DNA from: Flavobacterium oreochromis | GTDB lineage: Bacteria; Bacteroidota; Bacteroidia; Flavobacteriales; Flavobacteriaceae | Direction: 5' to 3' | Assembly (NCBI RefSeq): GCF_019565455.1 | Contig: NZ_CP067377.1 | Span: 868,001-932,000 of the forward strand | DNA: 64,000 nt | Notes under the pieces: model-generated | Seen by the model: the letters and a program-made list of their open reading frames with translations, nothing else | The model's database searches: none | Told to the model about the DNA's origin: nothing | Shown: positions 16,322 through 25,982 of the stretch, piece after piece | Layout of the letters: each line of letters opens with the position of its first letter | Position numbering within the stretch: the first letter of the stretch is position 1 | Made by a program: the position numbers and the translations under genes

Positions 16322-18406
16322 ATGCCACTTAAAGATACTGATCCAAAAAATCCAACACAAAATGGATTTGACCAAATCAAAACACAAATTGTAGAACATT
16401 CTACAAAAGCTGTAGAATCAGAAGTTACCCAAAAAGCTTCTGAACAATTATCCAATCCAGCTATTAATAAAATAATAGAAAACAAAGACACAATTAAAAA
16501 CATAGGACAACAGTTAAGCAATCCAAAAACAAATGATTTTGAAAATCAGAGTGCAAATAACGGCTTTATTGGCCGATTAAATCATCCTGATGACATAAAA
16601 AAATATTTCTCAAAAAAAACATTTAAAGATTTTTTAAATGACAAAGACAGTCCTTTAGTTTATTGCACACTAAGCATAGACGGAAAAGATTTTCTTGCAA
16701 AAAACACCTACAAAGTTGAGTTAAAACAATTTACTAACGACCACGATAGCTTTGTTATTACCACACCTGATGACTCCTTAGATAGTTTTGAAGGTTATGT
16801 AATGGAAAATTCAAAAAATATATTAGGCAAAAAAGTCAGTGTTAACTTTCACCGTTTTGGAAGTATAACTCAAACATTTACAGGAATAATTGCTAATATT
16901 CGTAATAAAAAAGACGAAGGAGGAGGATACGGAAAACTATATATTACAGGATATTCACCCAGTATACTTCTTGAAAACGGCAAAGATTGTCAAAGCTATG
17001 AGAATAAAAAGCTAGACGAAATCATAAAACAAGCTCTTAGCGAATACAACGGAGAATTATCTATATCAACTAAAAACATTAACACTGATTATCCTATACC
17101 ATATTGCGTACAGTATAAAGAATCTGATTACCAATTTATAAGAAGGCTCGCACACAGATATGGTGAATATTTTTATTACGATGGCGAAAGTCTAATTTTC
17201 GGAAATGAAATTAAAGAAACCATAGAACTTGGAGAAAACATCGATTTAATAGATATAGAATTTGAAATGATGATTAAACCTCAACATTTCAAATACCTAT
17301 CGTATGATAGTATTTCAGCTGAAATAAAGGAAAAAGATTCTGATTCTTTAAAAAATAGCACTCAAAAAAAGACCAACCCCTTTCAACAAGTAGCAGTAGA
17401 AGCATCAGAAAAAGTATTTAAGAAAAAAGCCGAAATGCTATTTAATGCCACTTCGCAACAAACAGTAGAAAAGGACTTAAACGAAATGGCACGCCGTCAA
17501 AAAGAAAGTAGAGAACATACAATGCTAATAAGAGGTAGAAGCCGTGACCCAAAATTAAGAATTGGTGGAAAAGCAAAAATATCAGACATCAACGCTAAAG
17601 CTATGGAAACCTACCGTATTACAGAAATCATTCATTATCATGACGGTAATGAATATTATAATGATTTTGTAGGCATACCCGATATTTTTATTTCTCCTTA
17701 TTTTGACGAAGACTCCTTCCCTACTTGCGAAGAACAAGCGGCAATTGTTGTTCAAAATGACAACCCACAAGGAATGATTAAAGTACAATTTCCTTGGCAA
17801 AAGAAAAAAGGATTAACTACTCCATGGTTAAGAGTTGTAACACCCTATGCTGGTAAAGGCAAAGGAATGCACATTATACCTGAAATAGGAGAAGAAGTAG
17901 TCGTAGGATTTGAAAACGGCAATGCTGAAAGACCTTTTGTTTTTGGAGCTATGTTTAACGGAAAGGCAAGCGCAGGAAAAGGAGGGGCAGGAAATCATAT
18001 AAAAGGGCTACAAACAGCAAGCGGCAACAAATTACACATGAACGACAAAGATGGAAGCGTTAACCTAACAGATAAAGGAGGGGCTGATTTAACCTTTGAC
18101 GGTGCTGGTAACGCAACACTTACCACAAATACTAGCATAACCTTTACCTGTGGTGGAGCTGAAATTAAAATGACCCATGATGGCACCATTGTAATTAGTG
18201 GTGATGTAAAAGTAAAAATAGATACAAAAGAAGCTGAAATAATAGGTTCAACATCCGTCAAAACAAACAGTGATTCAATTATTGAAGAAAAAGCACCTAA
18301 AATAGGCATTAATGGAGAAACAGAAGTTGCTATAGAATCCACAATCGTTAATGTAAACGGTTCTGCTACAACTAACGTAAAAGGAGGAACTGTAAACCTT
18401 AATTAA
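16322..18406 (+). CDS. vgrG: Type VI secretion spike protein VgrG (TssI)
   Basis: The 694-residue protein is a VgrG. An N-terminal extension of about 100 residues is rich in Asn, Lys and Thr. It is followed by gp27-like domains (VYCTLSIDGKDFLAKN, and later YCVQYKESDYQFIRRLAHRY) and a gp5 OB-fold (GMIKVQFPWQKKKGLTTPWL, VVTPYAGKGKGMHIIPEIG). It ends in a threonine- and glycine-rich beta-helix that finishes in NVKGGTVNLN, without an effector extension. It trimerises at the tube tip, and the PAAR-like domain of the downstream Rhs protein should cap it. The N-terminal extension is longer than usual. Confidence 0.92.
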   Translation: MPLKDTDPKNPTQNGFDQIKTQIVEHSTKAVESEVTQKASEQLSNPAINKIIENKDTIKNIGQQLSNPKTNDFENQSANNGFIGRLNHPDDIKKYFSKKTFKDFLNDKDSPLVYCTLSIDGKDFLAKNTYKVELKQFTNDHDSFVITTPDDSLDSFEGYVMENSKNILGKKVSVNFHRFGSITQTFTGIIANIRNKKDEGGGYGKLYITGYSPSILLENGKDCQSYENKKLDEIIKQALSEYNGELSISTKNINTDYPIPYCVQYKESDYQFIRRLAHRYGEYFYYDGESLIFGNEIKETIELGENIDLIDIEFEMMIKPQHFKYLSYDSISAEIKEKDSDSLKNSTQKKTNPFQQVAVEASEKVFKKKAEMLFNATSQQTVEKDLNEMARRQKESREHTMLIRGRSRDPKLRIGGKAKISDINAKAMETYRITEIIHYHDGNEYYNDFVGIPDIFISPYFDEDSFPTCEEQAAIVVQNDNPQGMIKVQFPWQKKKGLTTPWLRVVTPYAGKGKGMHIIPEIGEEVVVGFENGNAERPFVFGAMFNGKASAGKGGAGNHIKGLQTASGNKLHMNDKDGSVNLTDKGGADLTFDGAGNATLTTNTSITFTCGGAEIKMTHDGTIVISGDVKVKIDTKEAEIIGSTSVKTNSDSIIEEKAPKIGINGETEVAIESTIVNVNGSATTNVKGGTVNLN

Positions 18407-18412
18407 TATCCT

Positions 18413-18763
18413 ATGCAAACTAACGAACATAATCCAATTGCCATTAGAATTGGGAAAATTCAAAAAATATGGAAAGAAGAGGTTATTCCCTATCACTTCA
18501 AATACATTAATATACTTACATCTAATGATGATATGTCTATCATTGAAGGATTTTTAAAATTAGAAGCTTCTCAATATGGAACTCTACAAGCTGTTTTTCA
18601 TATTATGCTCACTTCTTTTCATGATATACATTCTTTTTCATACCACTTAATTCAGCATTGGATAGAAGAATTTGAAAAAGAAAAACAAATTCATACCTCT
18701 TTAGACTGGAAAAATCTTGAACATATTAAAAATGAATTTTCTCTTTTAGATAAAAAAAAGTAA
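18413..18763 (+). CDS. Uncharacterised small T6SS-locus protein
   Basis: The 116-residue soluble, helical protein starts 6 bp after vgrG. It is rich in His, Phe and Glu (HFKYINILTSNDDMSIIEGF, then LDWKNLEHIKNEFSLLDKKK). I recognise no family. Its position between vgrG and the Rhs effector is that of adaptor or chaperone proteins that load toxins on VgrG, but no motif proves it. Confidence 0.5.
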   Translation: MQTNEHNPIAIRIGKIQKIWKEEVIPYHFKYINILTSNDDMSIIEGFLKLEASQYGTLQAVFHIMLTSFHDIHSFSYHLIQHWIEEFEKEKQIHTSLDWKNLEHIKNEFSLLDKKK

Positions 18764-18788
18764 TCATTGCCATACTCTTCTAGCAAAA

Positions 18789-19741
18789 ATGATTGAAGAT
18801 TATAAACAATGTTTTGTTCCTGATATTCCTTTTTATTTAGGAATAAAACCCATAGACATTTCTAATAAAAATGAACTTGAAAAATGGTTTGAATATTTTT
18901 TACCATTACTTCCAAAAGATGTAACAATACTTACAGTTGATGTACATGAAAAAAAGGATTATGAATCATTCTTAAAAATAGCGAAGGAAAAGGGCAAAAA
19001 CATAATTATTCCTTCCTTAAATATGACAAGTGCATATAACGAACTAATGACACAAGGAAACCCCAGTGATCCACAAGTTGAATATAGAAAATGTATAATG
19101 GAAATGGGAAAAGCAACGGGAGAAAAAAACATAGAAAACCTACGTCATTGGGGAAAAAAACACTTAGCGTTACACAATCTACAGGTAATAGAACACTTTG
19201 GGCTTCTGCGCATATAGTCTATGCCGGTTTTTTACTCAATTTTTCTGAATACAATAGTATAGATAAGCTCCTTAATAAAGGTATACAAATTCTTTCAAGT
19301 GAAGAAAAAGAAGAAAACACCATGCTTTTACTACAGTTCTATACTATGAAAGCAACAACATATAACATTCAAAATGAAACTGAAAAAGCGATAGATTCTT
19401 TTATAAAACAAATAAACTTAGCAAAAGAAAAAAATATGCACTTTGCTCAAATTCAAGGTTACCTGTATTTATTTCTGATTGCTACACCTTCTAATATGCC
19501 TAACTATAAATTACATGTTAAAAACGCATACGAATGTGGGATAAAATTAGATCATGAAATGCTAAAATCTTTAAATTTTGGATTTATTGCAGATATTTAT
19601 TTAGAGCAATGGGCAATAAAAGATCATATACTTTACAAAGAAACAGAAGAACAAATGCTCAGAATATATGGAGAAGAATGGCAAAAAACAATCAATCAAA
19701 CTCGTTTAACAATAAAAAACAATAAAAATGTTATTAGCTAG
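18789..19741 (+). pseudogene. Possible Rhs effector adaptor with TPR-like repeats, frameshifted
   Basis: Two frames join to a protein of about 317 residues. The first gives IEDYKQCFVPDIPFYLGIKP to the WGKK at about residue 123. The second continues TLSVTQSTGNRTLWASAHIV and then TPR-like helices (LQFYTMKATTYNIQNETEKA, INLAKEKNMHFAQIQGYLYL). The break is in the A7 run 19154-19160, and one more A restores the frame. Its stop overlaps the rhs start by 14 bp, so it is translationally linked to the effector and may be its chaperone. The heptamer A AAA AAA there could also allow -1 slippage. Confidence 0.55.
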
Positions 19742-22700
19742 TAATCATCTTACACTCGTGTTAGGAGTCGATATACATTTTACTATAATGGGAAATCCCT
19801 TTCATCCCTATATTGGTATTGTTATTGACCCTTTTGATTATATTCCCCATATAGGAAGCACAGTACATGTTAATAAAATTAAAAGAGCAAACTCTACTAC
19901 ACAAGGAGTCATTATTCCGCTATTTCATTTTGCTCTTTTTGGAGGTTTATTTGTAAAAGCCGTTCCTCCTGCACCTATTAGAATGGGAGAGTCTATGAAT
20001 TTTTTTGGCTCACAAAACGTCTATACAGAAGGTGCTAGATTTACTCCTAAAGGCTTCTTTGTAATGACTTGTAATGATATAGGAGTGCCTTTATCATTAG
20101 CCCCTGGTAAATCTTGGAAATCATTAGTTCCTTCTTTATTTATGCCTCTAGCTGGATCCTTGCCTATTTCCTTTGGAGCACCTGTTAATGTAGGCCCTCC
20201 CTATGTTCCAGATTTTAAAGCTATGATTATGAATTTAGCTACAAGTATGGGATTTGGTTACTTATTAAAATACGGAGGAAAAATAGTACAAAAGGGAATT
20301 TCCAAGCTTAACAACAAATTTTTAAAACCAGGAAAACTTAAAAACTTTTTGTGTAAATACGGGTTTGAACCCATTAATCTTGTTAACGGATCTATTATTT
20401 ATGAAGGGACTGATTTTGAAATCCCTTCTCCACAACCCATAAAATGGGAAAGACAATGGTACTCTGATTCAGAGTACAATGGTTGGCTCGGATATGGAGT
20501 ACACTGTAATTACGATAGATGTATAGAAATAGACTATGATCTTGAAATAATAGGCTTAAGAATGGAAGACGGTAGAATCGTAACTTTCCCTTTTCTTGAT
20601 CAAGGAGAAGATTTTTACTTAAGACAAGAAAAAATAAAACTAACCCGTTTTAAAAACCATTATCAAGCCTTTGACTATACCACCTTTACTACCTATATTT
20701 TTGATAGTTATAACGGTTATGACCAATACCGTCTTACCCAAATTATAGACAAAGCTGGTTTTACTACAAAACTCTACCTAAGCAGCGATCAGCTTATCAT
20801 GATAGAAGACTGTGCAGGAAGAAAAATAAAAGTTTACAATAATGACCAAGGACTCATTATTAAACTAACTCTTATACAAGATAATACCGAAGACATTCTT
20901 GTATCCTATTCCTATGATCAAGATCAAAACATGATTCGTATTACTGATGCTTTACAAAAAAGCACTCATATAAAATACGAAGGACACCTAATGGTAGAAA
21001 AAACAGATCGAAATGGTCAATCTTTTTATTGGGAATACGACGGAAAAAAAACAGGAGCTAAATGCGTTCATACATGGGGAGATGATGGCTGGCAAGAAGG
21101 TTGGATACAATATTTCCCAGAAAAAGGATACAACCTTGTAAAAGATGCTAATGGAGCCATTACAACATATTATTATGAACCCAATCAACTGGTAACTCAA
21201 ATTACGGATCCTCTTGGCAACAACCATTTTACTGAATATACTGAATATATGGAAATCTATCGTGAGATAGACCCAGAAGGCTATATGACGGGATATACCT
21301 ATGATGATTTTGGAAACAAAACGAGTGTTGTATATCCAGATACTAGCACCACCCTATACTTGTATGATAAAGAACAACGCCTATCTATTATTGTAGACCC
21401 TGAAGGCAACCAAACCACTTATACATACAAAAAGACAAAAAATATTTACTCAACAGTATTATAGAACCTGATAACGGCATTACCCAATTAGATTACAATG
21501 AAAAAGGACTTCTTTCTGAAATTTTCAAAGAAGGAAACCGTTCAAAACTCCAGTATGATCAACAACACAACCTCATCTCCTTTACCGATAATCAAGGAAA
21601 TGCTACCACTTGGAATTATAATTACAAAGGAGAAGTCATTAGTACACAAAGCCCTGGTAATAATCAACAAACATTTGCATACGATATTTTAGGAAGAGTA
21701 ACCACTATTAAAGGAGCAGACAACAACCTTACAACCCTAACCTACAATGCTTATGACGAAGTTATAGAAGCTAATGATCAACACCATAGCATAAAATTTG
21801 AGTACACTCCACTAGGAAGCCTCCGCATGCGAGAACAAAATAAAACCAAAGTATTTTTTGACTATGACAAAATGGAACAGTTGGTCAGTATAACCAATGA
21901 ACACAACGAAAAATACCGTTTTACAAGAAACAAAGCTGGACATATTACCCAAGAAGAAGGATTTGACACCCTTACTCGAAGATACGAACGGAATAATAAC
22001 GGTTGGGTCGTACGAACACTAAAACCCGAAAACAAATGGACTGAATATCAATACGATGCTCTAGGACGAATTATCAGAGCCCAACATCATGATGGCACTT
22101 GGGAAACCTTTGCCTATAACAAACTAGGACAACTACTAGAAGCTAAAAACCAAGACATTACGATTCTTTTAGAACGTGACAAAATGGGACGAGTTACAAA
22201 AGAAACTCAAACCAGCGGTTTTAAAAAAAGACCAAGGCTTTGTTATAACATCTGAATACGACCGAAATGGAAACCGTATTAAAATGACTTCCTCATTAGG
22301 AGCAGAAGTACAAAACACTTATGATAAAAAAGGCCTTCTAAAAACAATTACAGCACAAACACAAGCTCTAAAAGAAGCACAAAAACAAGCTTGGGAAGCC
22401 CAATTAAAACACAATGCACTAGGACAAGAAATAGAACGAAGTATAACAGGAGGACTCATTATAAATATGCAGTATGACTCCGCTGGAAGACCCCTCTCTC
22501 AAAAAGTACAACGCGGACAAAAAGACACTTATCACCGTAATTACACTTGGAATGCTAACAATAGATTACTACAAACAATTAATGCTATTACAGGAGGACA
22601 TATACACTATGCTTATGACAGTTTTGGCAATCTAGCCTCAGCACAATACGAAGACGGCAGTTATGATTACAAACTACCTGATGAAGTAGGTAATCTTTAC

Positions 22701-24038
22701 AACACTAAAGATAAAAAAGACCGCATATACGCCAAAGGAGGTAAACTCATAAAAGACCAAAACTGGCACTACCTATATGATAGTGAAGGCAACCTACGTT
22801 TAAAAAGCAAACGTAACATAGCACAAATACAATTACAAAAACGAGAACAAGAAAAAGAAAAACCCAAAAAATTCTCCTTCTTTGTAGAAGAAATAAATGA
22901 AGAAAAAAACAACCCCAAAACACTCGATTATTACTTACGTACTGATATAAAGTACACTAAAGAAGACAAAGAAAACTATACAAAACTAAAAGAACAACAA
23001 GAAGTACAAGAAATTTCAAACCAACAATGGCAACGAGGCGATTGGGAATATACTTGGTATGCCAATGGTATGCTAAAAAGCGTAAAAAAACCAGACGGTA
23101 CAATTATAACCATGGAATATGACGCTTTAGGAAGAAGAACAAAAAAGATTTATAATGAAAAAACAAATCGTTATCTTTGGGATGGAAACGTTCTTTTACA
23201 TCAGTGGGAGTATAAAAAAGGGCAAGAAGCTCAAACCTCTGTGAATGATTTAGGAGAAGTTTATCTCAGCCAAAAAGAAGCTGTCGATGATTTAGTTACT
23301 TGGATCTATCAAGAAAGAACCTTTGTTCCCTCTGCCAAAATACAGGGAGAAGAACAATTTAGTATCATTTCTGACTACTTAGGAAGACCCGTACAATCAT
23401 ATGACCAGCAAGGTAGATTAGTTTGGCAAACTGATTATGATATTTATGGAAAACTTCGTAATTTACAAGGAGAAAAAACGTTCATTCCTTTTAGACAACT
23501 CGGGCAATATGAAGATCCAGAATTAGACGGGCTTTACTATAATAGGTTTAGGTATTATGATGCGAGTACGGGACTGTATTTAAGACAAGACCCCATTGGA
23601 CTAGCAGGAAATAACCCGACGTTTTATGGGTATGTGAAGGATAGTAATGCAAAAGTTGATATTTTTGGACTTATGCCATCACCTGTAAACGTTGGTGATG
23701 TTGGTCCTTATAAAGATTTAGCAGGATTACCTGGAGACGGTCTAACCCCCCATCATATGCCACAAGATGCATTAGGACATATGCCAAGAGCTGAAGGAGG
23801 TTGTATTGTTATGCCTCACGACGAACACGTACAAACAAGAACTTATGGTGCCAAAGGTAGAGCGACAAAACAAGCAGATTTAGGAAGACCCTTTAAAGAT
23901 GTTTTAAAAGACGATATAATAGATGTACAAAAAATAGCTCCTAATAAATACACTAAATCTTTAGAAGAATTAATAGAGTTTTATGAAAATAATGGTATGT
24001 TGAAAAAAGGAGAATTAAAACTAAGTGATTGTAAATAA
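19728..24038 (+). pseudogene. rhs: PAAR-like/Rhs T6SS effector with HNH-like toxin tip, two apparent frameshifts
   Basis: Corrected length is about 1436 residues. The N-terminus has a PAAR-like region with hydrophobic segments (VLGVDIHFTIMGNP, PHIGSTVHVNKIKR, TCNDIGVPL) that should cap VgrG. A long series of YD repeats (YDALGR, YDSFGN and similar) forms the Rhs cocoon, ending in the core RYYDASTGLYLRQDPIGL. The tip of about 130 residues carries DGLTPHHMPQDALGHM and IVMPHDEHVQTRTYG, which suggests an HNH/endonuclease VII-like nuclease. Frameshifts lie in A5 at 21429-21433 (one A missing) and A7 at 22223-22229 (one extra). From 23585 onward the sequence belongs to inserted cassette A1, so the tip is foreign. 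Confidence 0.82.
23532..23543 (+). repeat. B-type cassette attachment core in rhs
   Basis: ctttactataat encodes LYYN of the Rhs core. The same 12 bp recurs at 49897-49908 and 58564-58575, exactly where B-type right ends meet Rhs-like sequence. The 41 bp that follow here (23544-23584) are identical to 49909-49949, so they are the left end of a B cassette. Confidence 0.7.
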
Positions 24039-24044
24039 AATTAT

Positions 24045-24377
24045 ATGGAAATACGTAAAGAAGTTTTAGAATTAAAAAACATAGGTGTAATGCCTAATCA
24101 CGATGATGATGTTGATGATTCAGTAATAGAAGATTTTGAAAACAAATTAGGTTTTTTAGGAAAAAACCTAAATCTAAAAGAAGCCGAAATATTAATTACT
24201 CTTTTTCCTAGAGAAAGTTGTTTTGGTTTAGAATGGACTTTATTACATTTAATCGAATCTCTTTTTAATCAAATTGATTTAGATGAGTATGAAAAATTAA
24301 TTTCAAAATGCAATAGTTCAGAATGGCGTGATTTACTTATTTCTAGAGTCGAAAACTGGAAAAATCAAGTAAAATAA
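24045..24377 (+). CDS. Candidate immunity protein of toxin tip A (copy 1)
   Basis: The gene starts 7 bp after the toxin stop. The 110-residue acidic protein (NHDDDVDDSVIEDFENKLGF, then GLEWTLLHLIESLFNQIDL) has no signal peptide, as expected for protection against a cytoplasmic nuclease. It resembles small helical immunity proteins of polymorphic toxin systems in size, charge and the GLEWTLLHLIE segment, but I cannot name the family. Position is the main evidence. An identical gene follows the displaced copy of the same toxin in A2. Confidence 0.65.
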   Translation: MEIRKEVLELKNIGVMPNHDDDVDDSVIEDFENKLGFLGKNLNLKEAEILITLFPRESCFGLEWTLLHLIESLFNQIDLDEYEKLISKCNSSEWRDLLISRVENWKNQVK

Positions 24378-24389
24378 TTTTACACCGCT

Positions 24390-24413
24390 ACCGCACGAAT
24401 CCTTTCGTGTGGT
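24390..24413 (+). promoter_or_regulatory. Hairpin between immunity gene and DUF2158-like gene
   Basis: accgcacgaa pairs with ttcgtgtggt (one G-U). No T run follows; instead there is an aataaacaaat-type low-complexity stretch up to the next start. It is a possible processing or weak termination site. Confidence 0.4.
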
Positions 24414-24451
24414 TTAGCATAAATAAACAAATAAACAAATAAATAAATAGT

Positions 24452-24685
24452 ATGGAAGAAGATTTTAAAATTGGAGACATTGTAGAATTTAAAACAGGAA
24501 GTGTTAAAATGATGGTTTTAGGAGTTGATAATGTTCATTCCTTTGTACGTTGTGAATGGTTCGCTAATAATGAATTACGCCGTTTAAATGTTGAAAAAAT
24601 ACATTTAAAAAAATGTATTGATGAAAGCCAACCCACAAACGGTAAGTCAAAAAACTTTTCAGATTTAGCTCCTGAGGTTCATTAA
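24452..24685 (+). CDS. DUF2158-like small protein (copy 1)
   Basis: The 77-residue protein opens FKIGDIVEFKTGSVKMMVLG and continues VRCEWFANNELRRLNVEKIH. This is the GDxVxLKSGGPxMTV...CxWF pattern of DUF2158/YodC-like proteins. The function of the family is unknown. It lies between the immunity gene and a terminator, so it belongs to the tip module rather than the recombination module. It is absent from B and C units. Confidence 0.65.
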   Translation: MEEDFKIGDIVEFKTGSVKMMVLGVDNVHSFVRCEWFANNELRRLNVEKIHLKKCIDESQPTNGKSKNFSDLAPEVH

Positions 24686-24698
24686 TCTTAATGTAAAC

Positions 24699-24730
24699 AA
24701 AAAAAGCTGTCATTTTCGACAGCTTTTTTT
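24699..24730 (+). terminator. Terminator of the A1 toxin-immunity transcript
   Basis: aaaaaagctgtc pairs with gacagctttttt around a 6-nt loop with a T run. It closes the rhs-tip transcript. Confidence 0.8.
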
Positions 24731-24782
24731 GTTTTGTTTTCTCCAGCTTTTATTTCTACCTGAATATAAATCAATTCTGTTT

Positions 24783-25202
24783 TTAATTTGTATTGTTCTG
24801 TAGGTTTCTAAGTTTTTTTAAGAGTTTTAATAATTTATCTCCACAATATCCTATATGTTCGTGACGCATATATAAATCATAATCATCTATAAAAGCACTA
24901 CTTTTTTCTAATTGCTCCAACTTTCTGTACTCATTATTTAATAAATCTATTTCATCTTTTACATTTATTATTAAACCTTTTAAAAAATCTTCTTTTTCAA
25001 AAAAGGTTATTTTTTTTCCATTAGAAAGTGTAACAGAATAAAATTCAATATCAGTATTTATCAAATCTTTTGCCCTGTACAAATGAGTAAAATATATTTC
25101 TGTTCCTTTAAGTTGAACTTTGAACTTTATATTAAATAATTCTGAAATTTTTTCGTATATTTTTTGGTGATTTTCACTAGACATAAATGTTAAATTTAAC
25201 AA
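24783..25202 (-). CDS. Uncharacterised protein (copy 1)
   Basis: The 139-residue soluble protein is acidic and helical at its C-terminus (INVKDEIDLLNNEYRKLEQL, HIGYCGDKLLKLLKKLRNLQ). The ATG at 25184 (MSSENHQKIYEK) is a good alternative start. It reads toward the tip module, and with the XRE and small membrane protein genes it forms a leftward group specific to A units. No family was recognised. Confidence 0.5.
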   Translation of the reverse strand: MLNLTFMSSENHQKIYEKISELFNIKFKVQLKGTEIYFTHLYRAKDLINTDIEFYSVTLSNGKKITFFEKEDFLKGLIINVKDEIDLLNNEYRKLEQLEKSSAFIDDYDLYMRHEHIGYCGDKLLKLLKKLRNLQNNTN

Positions 25203-25244
25203 AGTACTTTGCGTCCTATTACTGCAAGAATCTTTTTATACGAG

Positions 25245-25457
25245 TTATTTATTTTCTAGAAATTTTTTAAAAAAATCTTCTTTGTATTTTACAAAATCTT
25301 CTTCCTCTTTTTTATTTTTCTTATACTCATAATAACAACCAATGATTGTTATAATCAATAAAATACTTATAGAGGTAAAAAAAGATTTATCTAACTCAGG
25401 ACGTGGTGGAATAACACTACTTCTCGATATTAAAGCTATAAAATTTATCATAGTCAA
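25245..25457 (-). CDS. Small single-pass membrane protein (copy 1)
   Basis: The 70-residue protein has one hydrophobic segment (SFFTSISILLIITIIGCYYEY) followed by a Lys/Glu-rich tail. It lies 28 bp after the XRE gene on the same strand. In copy A2 a one-base-shorter T run changes the last residues. Function is unknown. Confidence 0.45.
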   Translation of the reverse strand: MTMINFIALISRSSVIPPRPELDKSFFTSISILLIITIIGCYYEYKKNKKEEEDFVKYKEDFFKKFLENK

Positions 25458-25485
25458 TGAATTTAGTTTGTTTGTTTTTAAATTT

Positions 25486-25821
25486 CTACATCAAGCTAAT
25501 TTTAGCCGATTTGATAAAGTGGTCAACGGTAGTAAGCAAACATTCTCTTTCTTTATCTGGAAGCGTTGCTATATCTTGAAATCTTTTGAGCATTAAAGGA
25601 TCTTTAAATAAATCGCTTTGTTGGTTTTCTCCTAATAAATACCCTACAGTAGTATCTAAAATAGTAGCTAGTTTTTTAGCCACATCAATAGAAGGATTCA
25701 TTTCATCTCTTTCATATTTTCCAATCACAGAATAAGAAGTATTTAAAATATTAGCTAACTCTTTTTGAGATAGATTTTTTACTTCTCTACATTCTCTTAA
25801 TCTTTTACCGAAACTACTCAT
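25486..25821 (-). CDS. XRE-family repressor of cassette A1
   Basis: The 111-residue protein has an HTH_3 domain at residues 5-60 (RLRECREVKNLSQKELANIL, then YSVIGKYERDEMNPSIDVAK) and a short C-terminal helical tail (LPDKERECLLTTVDHFIKSA). It diverges from the primase-helicase gene, and the shared 160-bp gap holds three AGGTAwATA-type direct repeats. It is therefore the likely repressor of cassette replication and recombination genes. B and C units carry different XRE proteins in the same place. Confidence 0.8.
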   Translation of the reverse strand: MSSFGKRLRECREVKNLSQKELANILNTSYSVIGKYERDEMNPSIDVAKKLATILDTTVGYLLGENQQSDLFKDPLMLKRFQDIATLPDKERECLLTTVDHFIKSAKISLM

Positions 25822-25834
25822 TGTATATCTTTTT

Positions 25835-25960
25835 AGGTATAAAAACTCTTACTATTCAAGGATTATACAAATATAAATACTTTATTAGGTAAATAAAAAT
25901 CTTATAAAATTTGTTGAATATATTTTATAATATATCTTTGTACTCAATAAGGTATATAAA
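25835..25960 (+). promoter_or_regulatory. Divergent operator-promoter region of cassette A1
   Basis: The primase promoter is TTG at 25911-25913, 19 bp, then TATCTTTG at 25933-25940. Direct repeats aggtataaa (25835), aggtaaata (25887) and aggtatata (25950) lie around it, one of them close to the expected transcription start. This arrangement suits repression by the adjacent XRE protein. The A2 equivalent promoter is at 34761-34790. Confidence 0.6.
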
Positions 25961-25982
25961 ACTTTTTTCAACAATCTAAAAA

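Noticed and set aside
21498..21692. 64-codon frame inside rhs.
   Set aside because: It is the wrong-frame continuation after the homopolymer break at 21429; the YD-repeat protein is readable in the other frame.
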